Assembly (NCBI RefSeq): GCF_001373415.1 | Contig: NZ_CDSE01000043.1 | Span: 1-32,479, forward strand | DNA from: Paenibacillus dakarensis | Lineage (GTDB): Bacteria; Bacillota; Bacilli; Paenibacillales; Paenibacillaceae | Direction: 5' to 3' | DNA: 32,479 nt | Shown: piece by piece, positions 1 through 7,381 of the stretch | Position numbering within the stretch: the stretch's first letter is position 1 | Layout of the letters: each line of letters starts with the position of its first letter | Made by a program: the position numbers and the translations under genes | The notes under the pieces: model-generated | The model's input: only the letters and a program-made list of their open reading frames with translations | What the model was told of the DNA's origin: nothing | Database searches by the model: none

Positions 1-329
1 AAACCGCCGATGACCGGGGATACGGCAAAGGGCAGATCAAGCAGTGTGAGCAGCAGCCCTTTCCCCCGAAACTTGAATTTTGTAATGCTCCAGGCCGCGA
101 TGACACCGAACAACGTATTCAGAGGGACGGTAATCGCCGCGACAAACAAGGTAAGCCGCAGAGCCGATAAAGCATCCGGGTCGGAAAGCGCAGCTGCGTA
201 TACATCCCATCCTTTCTTCATCGCTTCTACGAGTACCGTCAGGAGAGGAAGAACGATCAACCAGAGCAGGACGATGCCTGCTGCCATGATCAAGGTCCAT
301 TTCACCCACGGCTTCTCTTCTGCTGCCAT
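1..329 (-). CDS. cysW: Sulfate ABC transporter permease CysW (partial, 3' end outside window)
   Basis: N-terminal ~109 residues of an inner-membrane permease for sulfate/thiosulfate import. The protein starts MAAEEKPWVKWTLI, has a first membrane segment rich in Leu/Val/Ile at about residues 13-33, and reaches a DLPFAVSPVIGG stretch typical of CysW just before the window edge. The ATG at 329-327 follows an AGGAGG ribosome site. It lies 32 nt downstream of cysT in the same direction, so it is the third gene of an sbp-cysT-cysW operon. The ATPase CysA would be expected beyond the edge but is not visible. Assignment as CysW rather than CysT rests on position and this motif. Confidence 0.88.
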   Translation of the reverse strand, partial: MAAEEKPWVKWTLIMAAGIVLLWLIVLPLLTVLVEAMKKGWDVYAAALSDPDALSALRLTLFVAAITVPLNTLFGVIAAWSITKFKFRGKGLLLTLLDLPFAVSPVIGG

Positions 330-361
330 TGTTATATCCTCCCCTTGTACTTTCGTTAGAC

Positions 362-1204
362 CTAACGAGCCGTTTTTCGCGTCCAGTGCTGCAGAAGATT
401 GATCCCGAGCAGTACCAGAAAAGAAATAAGCAGGAGTAACAACGCTACTGCTGTAGCACCTGCATAATCAAACTGCTCCAGCTTCGACATGATAAGCAGC
501 GGCGCGATTTCGGTCTTCATGGGCATATTGCCGGAGATGAATACAACGGACCCGTATTCGCCGATGCCGCGTGCGAATGCCAGTGCAAATCCGGTCAGCA
601 GCGACGGCAACAAGGATGGAAGGATTACCGTAAGAAAGGTCCGCAAGCGCCCGGAGCCGAGCGTAGCCGCAGCCTCTTCGGCATCACGCTCTGCATCCTG
701 CAGTACAGGCTGAACCGTCCTCACCACAAAGGGAATGCCGATGAACATCAGTGCAATCGTTATCCCTAAGGGGGTAAAAGCCGCCTTTATGCCGAGCGGC
801 TCAAGAATGGAGCCTATCCAGCCGTTCGCGGAATAGATCGCGGTCAGTGCAACCCCTGCCACGGCAGTTGGCAGGGCAAATGGAAGATCGATAAGGGCAT
901 CCCAGAGCTGCTTGCCGGGAAAATTATACCTCACCAATACCCAAGCCAGCAGCAGTCCGAGAATGGTATCAATCAAGGCCGCAATCGCTGCCGTACCAAG
1001 ACTGACCCGGTAGGAAGCGAGCACCCGCGGATCGACTGCGATATCCCAGAACTTGCTCCAGGTAAGCCCCGTTTGATTCAGCAGCAGTGCCGATAGCGGC
1101 ACCAATACAACGAGACTCATGTACAATACGGTAAACCCCATCGCTAGGCCAAAACCGGGAAGCACCCTCCGCTCTCTCCTGCCTCTGATACGTAATAAAT
1201 CCAT
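362..1204 (-). CDS. cysT: Sulfate ABC transporter permease CysT
   Basis: 280-residue membrane permease, the usual length for CysT/CysU. It has about six hydrophobic segments. The cytoplasmic coupling loop that docks on the ATPase is seen as DAEEAAATLGSGRLRTF near residue 190, followed by LPSLLPSLLTGFALAFARGIGEYGS, characteristic of the sulfate/molybdate permease family. It works with CysW, a CysA ATPase and the binding protein encoded 39 nt upstream. The ATG at 1204 follows an AGGAT-type ribosome site. It has no promoter of its own that I can see and is probably transcribed with sbp. Confidence 0.93.
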   Translation of the reverse strand: MDLLRIRGRRERRVLPGFGLAMGFTVLYMSLVVLVPLSALLLNQTGLTWSKFWDIAVDPRVLASYRVSLGTAAIAALIDTILGLLLAWVLVRYNFPGKQLWDALIDLPFALPTAVAGVALTAIYSANGWIGSILEPLGIKAAFTPLGITIALMFIGIPFVVRTVQPVLQDAERDAEEAAATLGSGRLRTFLTVILPSLLPSLLTGFALAFARGIGEYGSVVFISGNMPMKTEIAPLLIMSKLEQFDYAGATAVALLLLLISFLVLLGINLLQHWTRKTAR

Positions 1205-1243
1205 CCGTCCTCATCCTTTCCTGCCTTCTGCCTATACGGTCGA

Positions 1244-2320
1244 TCAGCTGCCGGGCGCGTAAAGCCTGTCGAAGATTCCCCCATCGTTAAAATGCTTCGC
1301 TTGCGTCTCTTCCCAAGTCCCGAATACATCCTTCAGTGTAAACAGCTCAATTTCCGGGAATTTATCTTTATATTCCTCTTTTACATGGTCCAGAGTCGGA
1401 CGGTAATAATGATCCGCAGCGATCCGCTGTCCTTCCTCACTGTACAAATATTTCAGATAGGCTTCCGCTACCTCACGCGTTCCGTGCTTGTCGGCAATCT
1501 TATCTACAACTGCAACCGGAGGCTCTGCCAGGATGCTGACCGCTGGGTTCACAATTTCAAATTTATCCGGGCCAAGCTCGTTAATCGACAGATACGCTTC
1601 ATTTTCCCAAGCCAAAAGCACATCACCGATTTGTCTCTCCACGAACGTTGTTGTTGCCCCGCGGGCTCCGCTATCGAGAACCGGTACATGGGTAAACAGC
1701 TCTTTCACAAAAGACTCAGCTTTCACCTCATCATTCTGATTCGCCTTCAGCGCATAACCCCATGCAGCAAGGTAATTCCACCGTGCACCGCCTGATGTTT
1801 TCGGATTGGGTGTAATCACCTCCACATCATCTTTTATGAGATCCGGCCAATCCTTGATCCCTTTCGGGTTGCCCTTGCGTACCAGAAACACAATCGTTGA
1901 CGTGTACGGCGCGCTGTTGTGCTCGAATTCACCCTCCCATCCTTCCTGAATGAGCCCGGACTGACGGATCGCATCAATATCATATCCGAGAGCCAATGTG
2001 ACCACGTCCGCCTCCAGACCATCGATCACTGACCGGCTTTGTTTGCCGGAGCCACCATGAGACTGTTTGAATGTAATCTTCTGCCCTTTTTCCTTCTCCC
2101 AATAAGCAGCAAAGGCTTTGTTGTAGCTCTCGTACAATTCCCGTGTGGGATCATAAGACACGTTAAGAAGCTCCAGGCTATTAGCCTCTGCACCTGCTGT
2201 CTTTTCAGCTTCCTTGCCGGCTGCAGGAGTGTTCGCTTTCCCGGTACCGCAAGCAGCCAAGACCGCTGTCATTATGACCACGAATCCAATCATAGCCCCT
2301 CGTCTTAAACCTTTTCTCAT
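1244..2320 (-). CDS. sbp: Sulfate-binding lipoprotein of the ABC importer
   Basis: 358-residue extracytoplasmic sulfate (or thiosulfate) receptor. The N-terminus is a lipoprotein signal: basic start, hydrophobic core, then LAAC with the lipidated Cys at residue 24. The mature part carries family blocks [27 protein letters not shown] and [12 protein letters not shown], which line the anion pocket in sulfate-binding proteins, and later [19 protein letters not shown]. The ATG at 2320 follows a GGGGGAG ribosome site. It is the first gene of the operon and sits behind a long structured leader, so expression is probably set by sulfur supply. Whether sulfate or thiosulfate is preferred cannot be read from the sequence. 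Confidence 0.94.
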   Translation of the reverse strand: MRKGLRRGAMIGFVVIMTAVLAACGTGKANTPAAGKEAEKTAGAEANSLELLNVSYDPTRELYESYNKAFAAYWEKEKGQKITFKQSHGGSGKQSRSVIDGLEADVVTLALGYDIDAIRQSGLIQEGWEGEFEHNSAPYTSTIVFLVRKGNPKGIKDWPDLIKDDVEVITPNPKTSGGARWNYLAAWGYALKANQNDEVKAESFVKELFTHVPVLDSGARGATTTFVERQIGDVLLAWENEAYLSINELGPDKFEIVNPAVSILAEPPVAVVDKIADKHGTREVAEAYLKYLYSEEGQRIAADHYYRPTLDHVKEEYKDKFPEIELFTLKDVFGTWEETQAKHFNDGGIFDRLYAPGS

Positions 2321-2537
2321 ATCAAATCACTCCCCCACTTATCTGCGGGATTGCCAAGCCGACGCTACATTGGCAACCCCAATGTACTAAACAGGAATAT
2401 GTGCAAAAAGAAAAAGAACGGAGGAAAACCCGTGAATAGAGTCAAATCAGCTGTAAGCTGTATCTGCCATTCTGCGGGTGTTCCTCCGTTCATACGGTGA
2501 GAACAATCTATATAATTCCTACCTGTTTAGTATGTTA
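2321..2537 (-). ncRNA. Structured 5' leader RNA of sbp-cysT-cysW (candidate attenuator or riboswitch)
   Basis: The leader can fold into nested helices. An outer 11-bp perfect helix pairs TACTAAACAGG (minus strand, 2522-2532) with CCTGTTTAGTA (2385-2395). Its 5' strand begins within a few nucleotides of the predicted transcription start. Inside it is a 17-bp helix with one mismatch (2475-2491 with 2416-2432), extended by GAAT/ATTC and followed by a T-rich run, i.e. an intrinsic terminator. Nearer the gene, two hairpins share strands: CATTGG/CCAATG within 2367-2385, and GGTTGCCAA/TTGGCAATCC formed with 2349-2359. They cannot coexist. I see no S-box (SAM) core and no T-box sequence. The helices are read directly; the regulatory function is inference. 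Confidence 0.6.
2405..2491 (-). terminator. Intrinsic terminator inside the sbp leader
   Basis: On the minus strand, arms 2475-2491 and 2416-2432 pair 16 of 17 positions (GAACGGAGGAA...TTCCTCCGTTC), followed by TTTTTCTTTTT at 2405-2415. It lies between the promoter and the gene, so it must be overcome for sbp expression. Confidence 0.72.
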
Positions 2538-2543
2538 TAGGTA

Positions 2544-2572
2544 ATTGTAATGACTCTGCTGCCGGCTGTCAA
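2544..2572 (-). promoter_or_regulatory. Sigma-A promoter of the sulfate operon
   Basis: Perfect -35 TTGACA (2567-2572) and -10 TACAAT (2544-2549), 17-nt spacer. Transcription would start near 2537, about 216 nt before the sbp start codon. The stretch ACTAAACAGGTAGGAATT just downstream loosely resembles a CymR-type cysteine-metabolism operator. That resemblance is weak and is an inference. Confidence 0.82.
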
Positions 2573-2815
2573 CCGTTTTTTAGCTGTATATAAGAATGAA
2601 AATATTAGAGTCTAGATAAAGTTCTCTGTTGGATGAATCATTTTCCTGCTATGTAAAATTGCGGTTTGTTAATTGGCAAAAGCAAGCAAGTTAGCAACAA
2701 GAAATAAATTGGCGAGTTCCCATATGCCGCACGGGCTGCCGCGATTTTCCAGAAAAAGGCCGTTGTACCGCACTTCTTCAGTCTTTATAATCTCAACGGA
2801 AAGGAGTTGATGACG

Positions 2816-3466
2816 ATGGCACATCAAAAATGGAAGATCATTCCTGTCTTTATGATCTTTTTTCTCATAGGCACTGCAATTTGGTCACCACAAGCTCAGG
2901 CCCAGATTCCTGTAAAGTATGGAGACTCACATAACGATGTATGGGATCTTCAGTATCGTTTAAGAACACTGAAATTATACAGCGGGCCGCTTGACGGACA
3001 CTACGGTAAGGGAACCAAAGCAGCGGTGATTGCCTTCCAGAAGAAGTATGGCACCACTCCTGACGGAATGACGGGGCCAGCAACCTGGAGAAAGCTCAAA
3101 AAGTATTCCCTGAGCAGATATGAGGTTAAAATGGTATCCAAGGTAATCTATAGTGAGGCCCGCGGGGAAAGCTATAAAGGTCAGGTCGCCGTAGGTGCAG
3201 TCGTTATGAACCGAATTCAAACCAAGGGATTCCCTAATACAGCAAAAGGTGTTGTGTTTCAGAAAAATGCATTCACCGCAGTAAGTGACGGGCAGTACAA
3301 CCTGAAACCGAATCAGCAGGCTTATAAAGCAGCCCTTGATGCTGTTCGCGGCTGGGACCCTACCAAAAATGCTCTCTACTACTTTAATCCGAAAATAGCA
3401 ACCAGTCAGTGGATATTTTCGCGGCCTAGAACTGTAAAGATCGGAAGTCATATATTTGCCAGATAA
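2816..3466 (+). CDS. SleB/CwlJ-type cell wall hydrolase with peptidoglycan-binding domain
   Basis: Secreted peptidoglycan hydrolase of the spore-cortex lytic enzyme type (216 residues). A signal peptide ends near AQA-Q (residue 29). A PG_binding_1 domain spans about 36-95 (DVWDLQYRLRTL, GHYGKGTKAAVIAFQ, GMTGPATW). A Hydrolase_2 domain spans about 104-214, with the predicted catalytic Glu114 in VIYSEARGES and the family blocks GAVVMNRI and YYFNP. In-frame TTG 2807 and ATG 2810 are also possible. I chose ATG 2816 because it lies 9 nt after AAGGAG (2801-2806), whereas the others are too close. In SleB-like proteins this domain cleaves muramic-lactam cortex during germination. Here it could equally be a vegetative lytic enzyme. 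No sporulation sigma promoter was convincing. Confidence 0.87.
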   Translation: MAHQKWKIIPVFMIFFLIGTAIWSPQAQAQIPVKYGDSHNDVWDLQYRLRTLKLYSGPLDGHYGKGTKAAVIAFQKKYGTTPDGMTGPATWRKLKKYSLSRYEVKMVSKVIYSEARGESYKGQVAVGAVVMNRIQTKGFPNTAKGVVFQKNAFTAVSDGQYNLKPNQQAYKAALDAVRGWDPTKNALYYFNPKIATSQWIFSRPRTVKIGSHIFAR

Positions 3467-3493
3467 TGTTGCAAAAAAACAGCATATCGAAAT

Positions 3494-3535
3494 AAAAACA
3501 GAAGGCTCCTGATTGCTCAGGAGCCTTCTGTTTTT
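3494..3535. terminator. Bidirectional terminator between convergent genes
   Basis: Perfect inverted repeat: AAAAACAGAAGGCTCCTGA, loop TTGC, then the complementary arm ending in TTTTT. The T-run on both strands serves the hydrolase gene on plus and the lactonase gene on minus. Confidence 0.9.
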
Positions 3536-3536
3536 G

Positions 3537-4595
3537 CTATTCTTTTTTGGCCTTCACTACTGGACAGATACAGACTGGATGCGGAACCTCAATCGTATGC
3601 CCGGTTGCTTCCAGCCGGCCGGTATCCTTATCGATTTTATAACTTGCAATAAGTCCATTGTCTTGATTGGCAGATACTAAATAACCGCCTGGCAGCATGT
3701 TAAAGTGACGCGGAGTCTTGCCTCCGGAGGAAACCCAGTTCACCGGATTCAGCATTCCCGTTTCTGTGTCGATCTCATATTGAACAATACTGTCATGCCC
3801 CCGGTTGGATACATACAGGAAGCGTCCGCACGGCGAGGCCAGAATATGAGCTCCTGTATTGTCCAGCACCACATCCTCCGGAAGTGTTGAAACATGCTGG
3901 AGCAGCTTCAGATCCCCGAATGTGGAGTCATAAGCATACACCGTCACCGTGCTGTTCAGTTCATTCACGCCATACAGCCACTTTCCTGACGGATGGAATG
4001 CTACGAAACGCGGACCGGCACCCGGCGGCAGGCTGATCTCCCGATGGGTAACGAGTTTGCCGTCTTCAAGGCGGTACAGAATGACCTCATCCATTCCGAG
4101 ATCACTTACAATTACATATTTATGATGAGGGTCTTGGAGTATGGAATGCGGATGTGCTTCAGACTGGCGATCATCAATCAGGCTACGCCCACTGTGGCGA
4201 ATAATTGAAGCAATCTCTCCTACATCTCCCTCTTCCCCCAGCTCGAGCACTGTAATTCGTCCATCACTGTAACCTGTAGTGAACAGGTACTTGCCGTCCC
4301 GCGAACGGGAAACATGGCATGTGCCTGAAGAATCCGTTGATGTACGGCTCATCTCTGTCAGTTTGCGAGTCTCCGGGTCTGCACTGTAAGCGACTACTAC
4401 ACTCTCTCCTGCTTCGCTTACAGCATACAGGACACGATGCAGCTCATCGAAATCCAAATATGTCGCATTTTCAATACCTGATGTTCCGTCCAGAAGCTTC
4501 ATTTCACCATTGTCCGGGTTTAGAGCACCCAGATAGATCCCTTTGTCTTCAGCGGAACTATAGGTCCCTATATAGAAATAAATTTCATTTTGCAT
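3537..4595 (-). CDS. Lactonase family protein, 7-bladed beta-propeller (6-phosphogluconolactonase-like)
   Basis: 352-residue cytosolic protein of the Pgl/YkgB family, whose founding enzyme hydrolyses 6-phosphogluconolactone. Family blocks are the start FYIGTYSSAEDKGIY, VLYAVSEAG, EAHPHSILQDP, GAGPRFVAFHPSGKWLYGVNE, GRFLYVSNRGHDSIV and GKTPRHFNMLPGG, repeating as propeller blades. The reading frame extends upstream, but family alignment favours ATG 4595 (MQNEIYFYIGTY). A GTG six nucleotides earlier, closer to the GAGGAGTGAGG ribosome site, is an alternative. It is a single gene convergent with the hydrolase. The in vivo substrate is not proven by sequence, since many paralogues have other lactones. 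Confidence 0.85.
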   Translation of the reverse strand: MQNEIYFYIGTYSSAEDKGIYLGALNPDNGEMKLLDGTSGIENATYLDFDELHRVLYAVSEAGESVVVAYSADPETRKLTEMSRTSTDSSGTCHVSRSRDGKYLFTTGYSDGRITVLELGEEGDVGEIASIIRHSGRSLIDDRQSEAHPHSILQDPHHKYVIVSDLGMDEVILYRLEDGKLVTHREISLPPGAGPRFVAFHPSGKWLYGVNELNSTVTVYAYDSTFGDLKLLQHVSTLPEDVVLDNTGAHILASPCGRFLYVSNRGHDSIVQYEIDTETGMLNPVNWVSSGGKTPRHFNMLPGGYLVSANQDNGLIASYKIDKDTGRLEATGHTIEVPHPVCICPVVKAKKE

Positions 4596-4839
4596 AGTCA
4601 CCGTTGTCCTCACTCCTCTCTTTATGAACAAGTAAATAAAAATAACGATGGTCATTATGTATTACCCAGTACGTTTTCCTCTTGACCCCTCCTCTGCACT
4701 CATTTCACAAAATAATCGCAGATCTCATTATAATCCAATATTTACATGTAACAAAAGATATTGCACTTTTTACCCATGTCCGGTACGATTACCCACAGAT
4801 ATTATCCTCTATATTACTAACATGAAGGAGTTATCATCT

Positions 4840-6006
4840 ATGATGAAGAGAAGAATTGGAGTGCTGTTATTCGCTGTGTTATTCCTCTTTACCAGTGTGA
4901 TTCAGGCTGCCCCTGTCTCAGCAGCGGCACAAATCCGGGTGTTCCTGGATGGAAAAGAAATCAAGTTTCAGGTAGCGCCCGTCATTAAGAACGGGGTTAC
5001 GCTCGTTCAGTTCCGTCCCTTGTTCCAAACTCTTGGCTATAAAGTTAACTGGAATTCCGCAACCAAGCAGATTACAGGAACCTTTGCAGACCAGAAGCTG
5101 CAGATGAAGCTTGGATCTAAGATTGCTTATGTGAATGGACAGAAGACAACACTAGCCATCGCTCCCTACACTCATGCAGGAAATACGCTCGTGCCGCTTC
5201 GATTCGTTGCTGAATCAACAGGGCTGCCCGTCAAATGGGATGCCAAAACACGCACCATCAAGATTGATCGTAAAACGATAACAGCTCAAACCAGCCTTGA
5301 AGTAAAGAAGCTGTACAAGGACCAGGCAGCCGCTGAAACGAAAGGCGACTACAAGCTGGCATTAACCGCAATACATCCGAAATCACCGAACTATCAGAAT
5401 TATGCAGATATGTATAAAGAGCAAGCTCTGTCCCAGCAGTCCGTATCCATGGCAGCCTCCGGTGTCACCATTGCCGGATCGTCAGTGCTCGCTACGGTAG
5501 AGAAGACATACCGTCATACCGGCGGAGAATTCGCATGGGATTTCACAGCCAGCTTCGAGGTAATCCTGAAAAAGGATGCGAACGGCAAGTGGAAGGAATA
5601 CACGACTGACCTGCTCGAACTTGAATATCAAATTCCAGACAGCCTGCTTACAGCTAAGCCGGAAGTGCCTAACGGTGTTCGTACGGCTCTTACAAGTACG
5701 CTTGAAACACAGTATAAAGGAATCAATGAGAACAATACCGAGCTTCTCTACTCTGCTATTTTCCCGGATTCAACCTATTCCGAGATCATTAAAACATTGG
5801 ATGAATCGGGATTTTTCGAAGACCTCAGCTTCAACCTGGGAGCTGCTTCTTCCCGCGTCGTCTACTATGAGGGTAACGATGCGTTAATGTATGTGGAGGA
5901 AACTGATGATTTTGAGGGAGAGGCATATTCAAGCTCCATCCTTTACTGGTTCAAAAGACAAAATGGAGAGTGGCTCATTTACGATGCGCTGGATCTCACC
6001 GAGTAG
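4840..6006 (+). CDS. Secreted copper-amine-oxidase N-terminal domain protein
   Basis: 388-residue exported protein. The signal peptide is MMKRRIGVLLFAVLFLFTSV with cleavage near SAAA. A copper-amine-oxidase-N (stalk) domain at about 30-145 has two copies of the usual pattern: VRVFLDG-like start, VQFRPLFQTLGYKVNW, then TLVPLRFVAESTGLPVKWD. The remaining ~240 residues have an NTF2-like feel (LYKDQAAAETKGDYKLALTAIHP; a second repeat around ALTSTLETQYKGINENNTELLYSAIFP), suggesting a duplicated alpha+beta fold. This is not a copper oxidase, because the catalytic domain is absent. In Paenibacillus such modules are surface-attached and of unknown role. ATG 4840 follows AAGGAG by 9 nt. A possible promoter is TTCACA (4704)/TATAAT (4729), with a long 19-nt spacer. 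Confidence 0.82.
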   Translation: MMKRRIGVLLFAVLFLFTSVIQAAPVSAAAQIRVFLDGKEIKFQVAPVIKNGVTLVQFRPLFQTLGYKVNWNSATKQITGTFADQKLQMKLGSKIAYVNGQKTTLAIAPYTHAGNTLVPLRFVAESTGLPVKWDAKTRTIKIDRKTITAQTSLEVKKLYKDQAAAETKGDYKLALTAIHPKSPNYQNYADMYKEQALSQQSVSMAASGVTIAGSSVLATVEKTYRHTGGEFAWDFTASFEVILKKDANGKWKEYTTDLLELEYQIPDSLLTAKPEVPNGVRTALTSTLETQYKGINENNTELLYSAIFPDSTYSEIIKTLDESGFFEDLSFNLGAASSRVVYYEGNDALMYVEETDDFEGEAYSSSILYWFKRQNGEWLIYDALDLTE

Positions 6007-6023
6007 TATACAGCCTTCCCTCA

Positions 6024-6060
6024 CCCCGTTATACCAGGCTCGCCGGTATAGCGGGGTTTT
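6024..6060 (+). terminator. Terminator of the copper-amine-oxidase-N gene
   Basis: Arms CCCCGTTATACC (6024-6035) and GGTATAGCGGGG (6045-6056) pair with one mismatch and are followed by TTTT. Confidence 0.85.
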
Positions 6061-6098
6061 GTCATCTTATAAGGGTTCTTTTCCACAAAGTCTTTGGG

Positions 6099-6127
6099 TG
6101 GACAGGCCTTCACGGATAAGCGATAAT
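6099..6127 (+). promoter_or_regulatory. Sigma-A promoter of the SufR-like regulator
   Basis: -35 TGGACA (6099-6104), 17-nt spacer, -10 GATAAT (6122-6127), each one base off consensus. The start would be about 65 nt before the ATG. A short AGCATT/AATGCT hairpin lies in the leader. Confidence 0.6.
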
Positions 6128-6198
6128 AACTCTCATAAGTCATTCTTAAAAAAAGCATTCTGTAAAAATGCTGAATTATCAATCAGGTGGTGACCAAG

Positions 6199-6825
6199 AT
6201 GGAACCAACACAGGAGCTTTCCACACGGGATACCATTCTCCATATGCTAAAAACTCAGGGACCGCTCAGCGCAAAATCAATCTCTTCTGCCCTTCTTGTT
6301 ACCGAGATGGCCGTTCGCCGGCATCTGGGCAGTCTTGAGAAGGATGGCGTGATTGAAACCGAGCTGATTCGTCAGGCGATGGGGCGGCCGCTGACGTTAT
6401 ATCGTCTTGCACCGTGCGCCGAAGCGCTGTTTCCGAACAAGTATTCCACGCTGACATTAGATCTGCTGGATGAGCTGGCTGAAGAAGCAGGAGAAGAGAT
6501 GGTTTCTCGACTGTTCGAACGCCGTCGCGACAAGCTGCGCCAGCGCTACGAAGCAGGAGTTGCCGGCAAAGTGCTGGCTGACCGTGTGCGAACGCTGACA
6601 AACATCCAAAATGACAACGGATATATGGCTGAATGTGAACAGACCGAAGACGGCAAATATGTGATTAAAGAGCACAACTGCCCTATCTCCCAAATTGCAA
6701 ACCGCTATAATCAAGCATGCAGCTGTGAGCTGGAGCTGTTCTCTTCCCTGCTTCAAGCGAAGGTTCAGCGGACCGAATGTCTTGCAAGCGGAGGCTGCCG
6801 CTGTGTGTACGTCATCACGGAATAA
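6199..6825 (+). CDS. HTH transcriptional regulator with Cys-rich C-terminal (SufR-like Fe-S sensor)
   Basis: 208-residue DNA-binding protein. A winged helix lies at residues 8-70 (DTILHMLKTQGPLSAKSISSALLVTEMAVRRHLGSLEKDGVI, then the wing GRPLTLYRL). A helical middle part follows (EEMVSRLFERRRDKLRQRYE). The C-terminal sensor region has HNCPISQIANRYNQACSCE and ends TECLASGGCRCVYVITE, with Cys at 161, 174, 176, 194, 200 and 202. The C-X12-C spacing and HNCP start match the iron-sulfur-binding region of SufR, a repressor of Fe-S assembly genes. I chose ATG 6199 because the upstream GTG codons overlap the AGGTGGTGA ribosome site. No suf genes are nearby, so its target is unknown. It could instead bind a metal such as zinc. 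Confidence 0.82.
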   Translation: MEPTQELSTRDTILHMLKTQGPLSAKSISSALLVTEMAVRRHLGSLEKDGVIETELIRQAMGRPLTLYRLAPCAEALFPNKYSTLTLDLLDELAEEAGEEMVSRLFERRRDKLRQRYEAGVAGKVLADRVRTLTNIQNDNGYMAECEQTEDGKYVIKEHNCPISQIANRYNQACSCELELFSSLLQAKVQRTECLASGGCRCVYVITE

Positions 6826-6846
6826 AAGAATATTGGGTCCACTGAG

Positions 6847-6889
6847 CAAGTTATGGGTAAGAAATAGATACCTATATAACTTGTTTTTT
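6847..6889 (+). terminator. Terminator after the SufR-like regulator
   Basis: CAAGTTAT (6847-6854) pairs with ATAACTTG (6876-6883), with an inner GGTA/TACC, then TTTTTT. It separates the regulator from the zinc-ribbon gene, whose ribosome site begins at once after it, so it could also act as an attenuator. Confidence 0.7.
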
Positions 6890-6905
6890 CAAGGAGGACT
6901 TCCCC

Positions 6906-7319
6906 GTGATCGACAACAAACCGGTTCAAGTGAGTTACCTGTGCCAGGAGTGCCGGGAAAATATCACTGTAACGTTCGAGAATGAACAGTTTGCGAGCGT
7001 TCGCTGCCCAAGCTGCGATTATGGACACACAATAACGAAACCAACCATTAGCGAGGAAATACTGCTGGACTGGGAGAAGGAAGCCCTCTACCAGAAGCTT
7101 CGTGCCGAGAAGACAGAACTAGACAATTCCAAGCTCTTGGCACTGATCGTTAAGGTTGTCGAGCTCCTTACCTGGAGAGATGAAGGAAATGGACAAATCC
7201 GTGCTATTCAGACACTGCGGCAGTGGCTCCTGCTGAACGGTGTCCCGAAAGCAATCATAGAGCTGCTTGATGCAAGAATTCCGGATGGAAATACTCAAGC
7301 GGATAAAAAGAAACACTGA
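6906..7319 (+). CDS. Hypothetical zinc-ribbon protein
   Basis: 137-residue soluble protein I do not recognise. The N-terminus has two CxxC knuckles (C13/C16 and C34/C37 in LCQEC and RCPSC) of a zinc ribbon. The rest is predicted helical (SEEILLDWEKEALYQKLRAEKTELDNSKLLALIVKVVELL), followed by a second helical block (QIRAIQTLRQWLLLNGVPKAIIELLDARI). GTG 6906 lies 8 nt after a perfect AAGGAGG. It is downstream of the SufR-like gene but separated by a terminator. A role in binding nucleic acid or protein is possible from the zinc ribbon but not shown. Confidence 0.75.
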   Translation: MIDNKPVQVSYLCQECRENITVTFENEQFASVRCPSCDYGHTITKPTISEEILLDWEKEALYQKLRAEKTELDNSKLLALIVKVVELLTWRDEGNGQIRAIQTLRQWLLLNGVPKAIIELLDARIPDGNTQADKKKH

Positions 7320-7351
7320 GAGAAGCAGAAATGCTTTTCCCAGTGTTTTTT
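7314..7351. terminator. Bidirectional terminator
   Basis: CACTG/CAGTG with inner AGAAGCA/TGCTTTT, followed by a T-run on plus and TTTCTTTTT on minus. It overlaps the stop codon of the zinc-ribbon gene and also serves the convergent DUF4179 gene. Confidence 0.78.
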
Positions 7352-7381
7352 CATGCATCCAGCACATGCTCAGGGGCGGAT

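Noticed and set aside
1292..1795. 167-residue open frame on plus
   Set aside because: Antisense to sbp, whose protein is complete and recognisable.
2321..2537. SAM (S-box) riboswitch or T-box before sbp
   Set aside because: Neither the S-box core blocks nor the T-box sequence is present in the leader on the minus strand.
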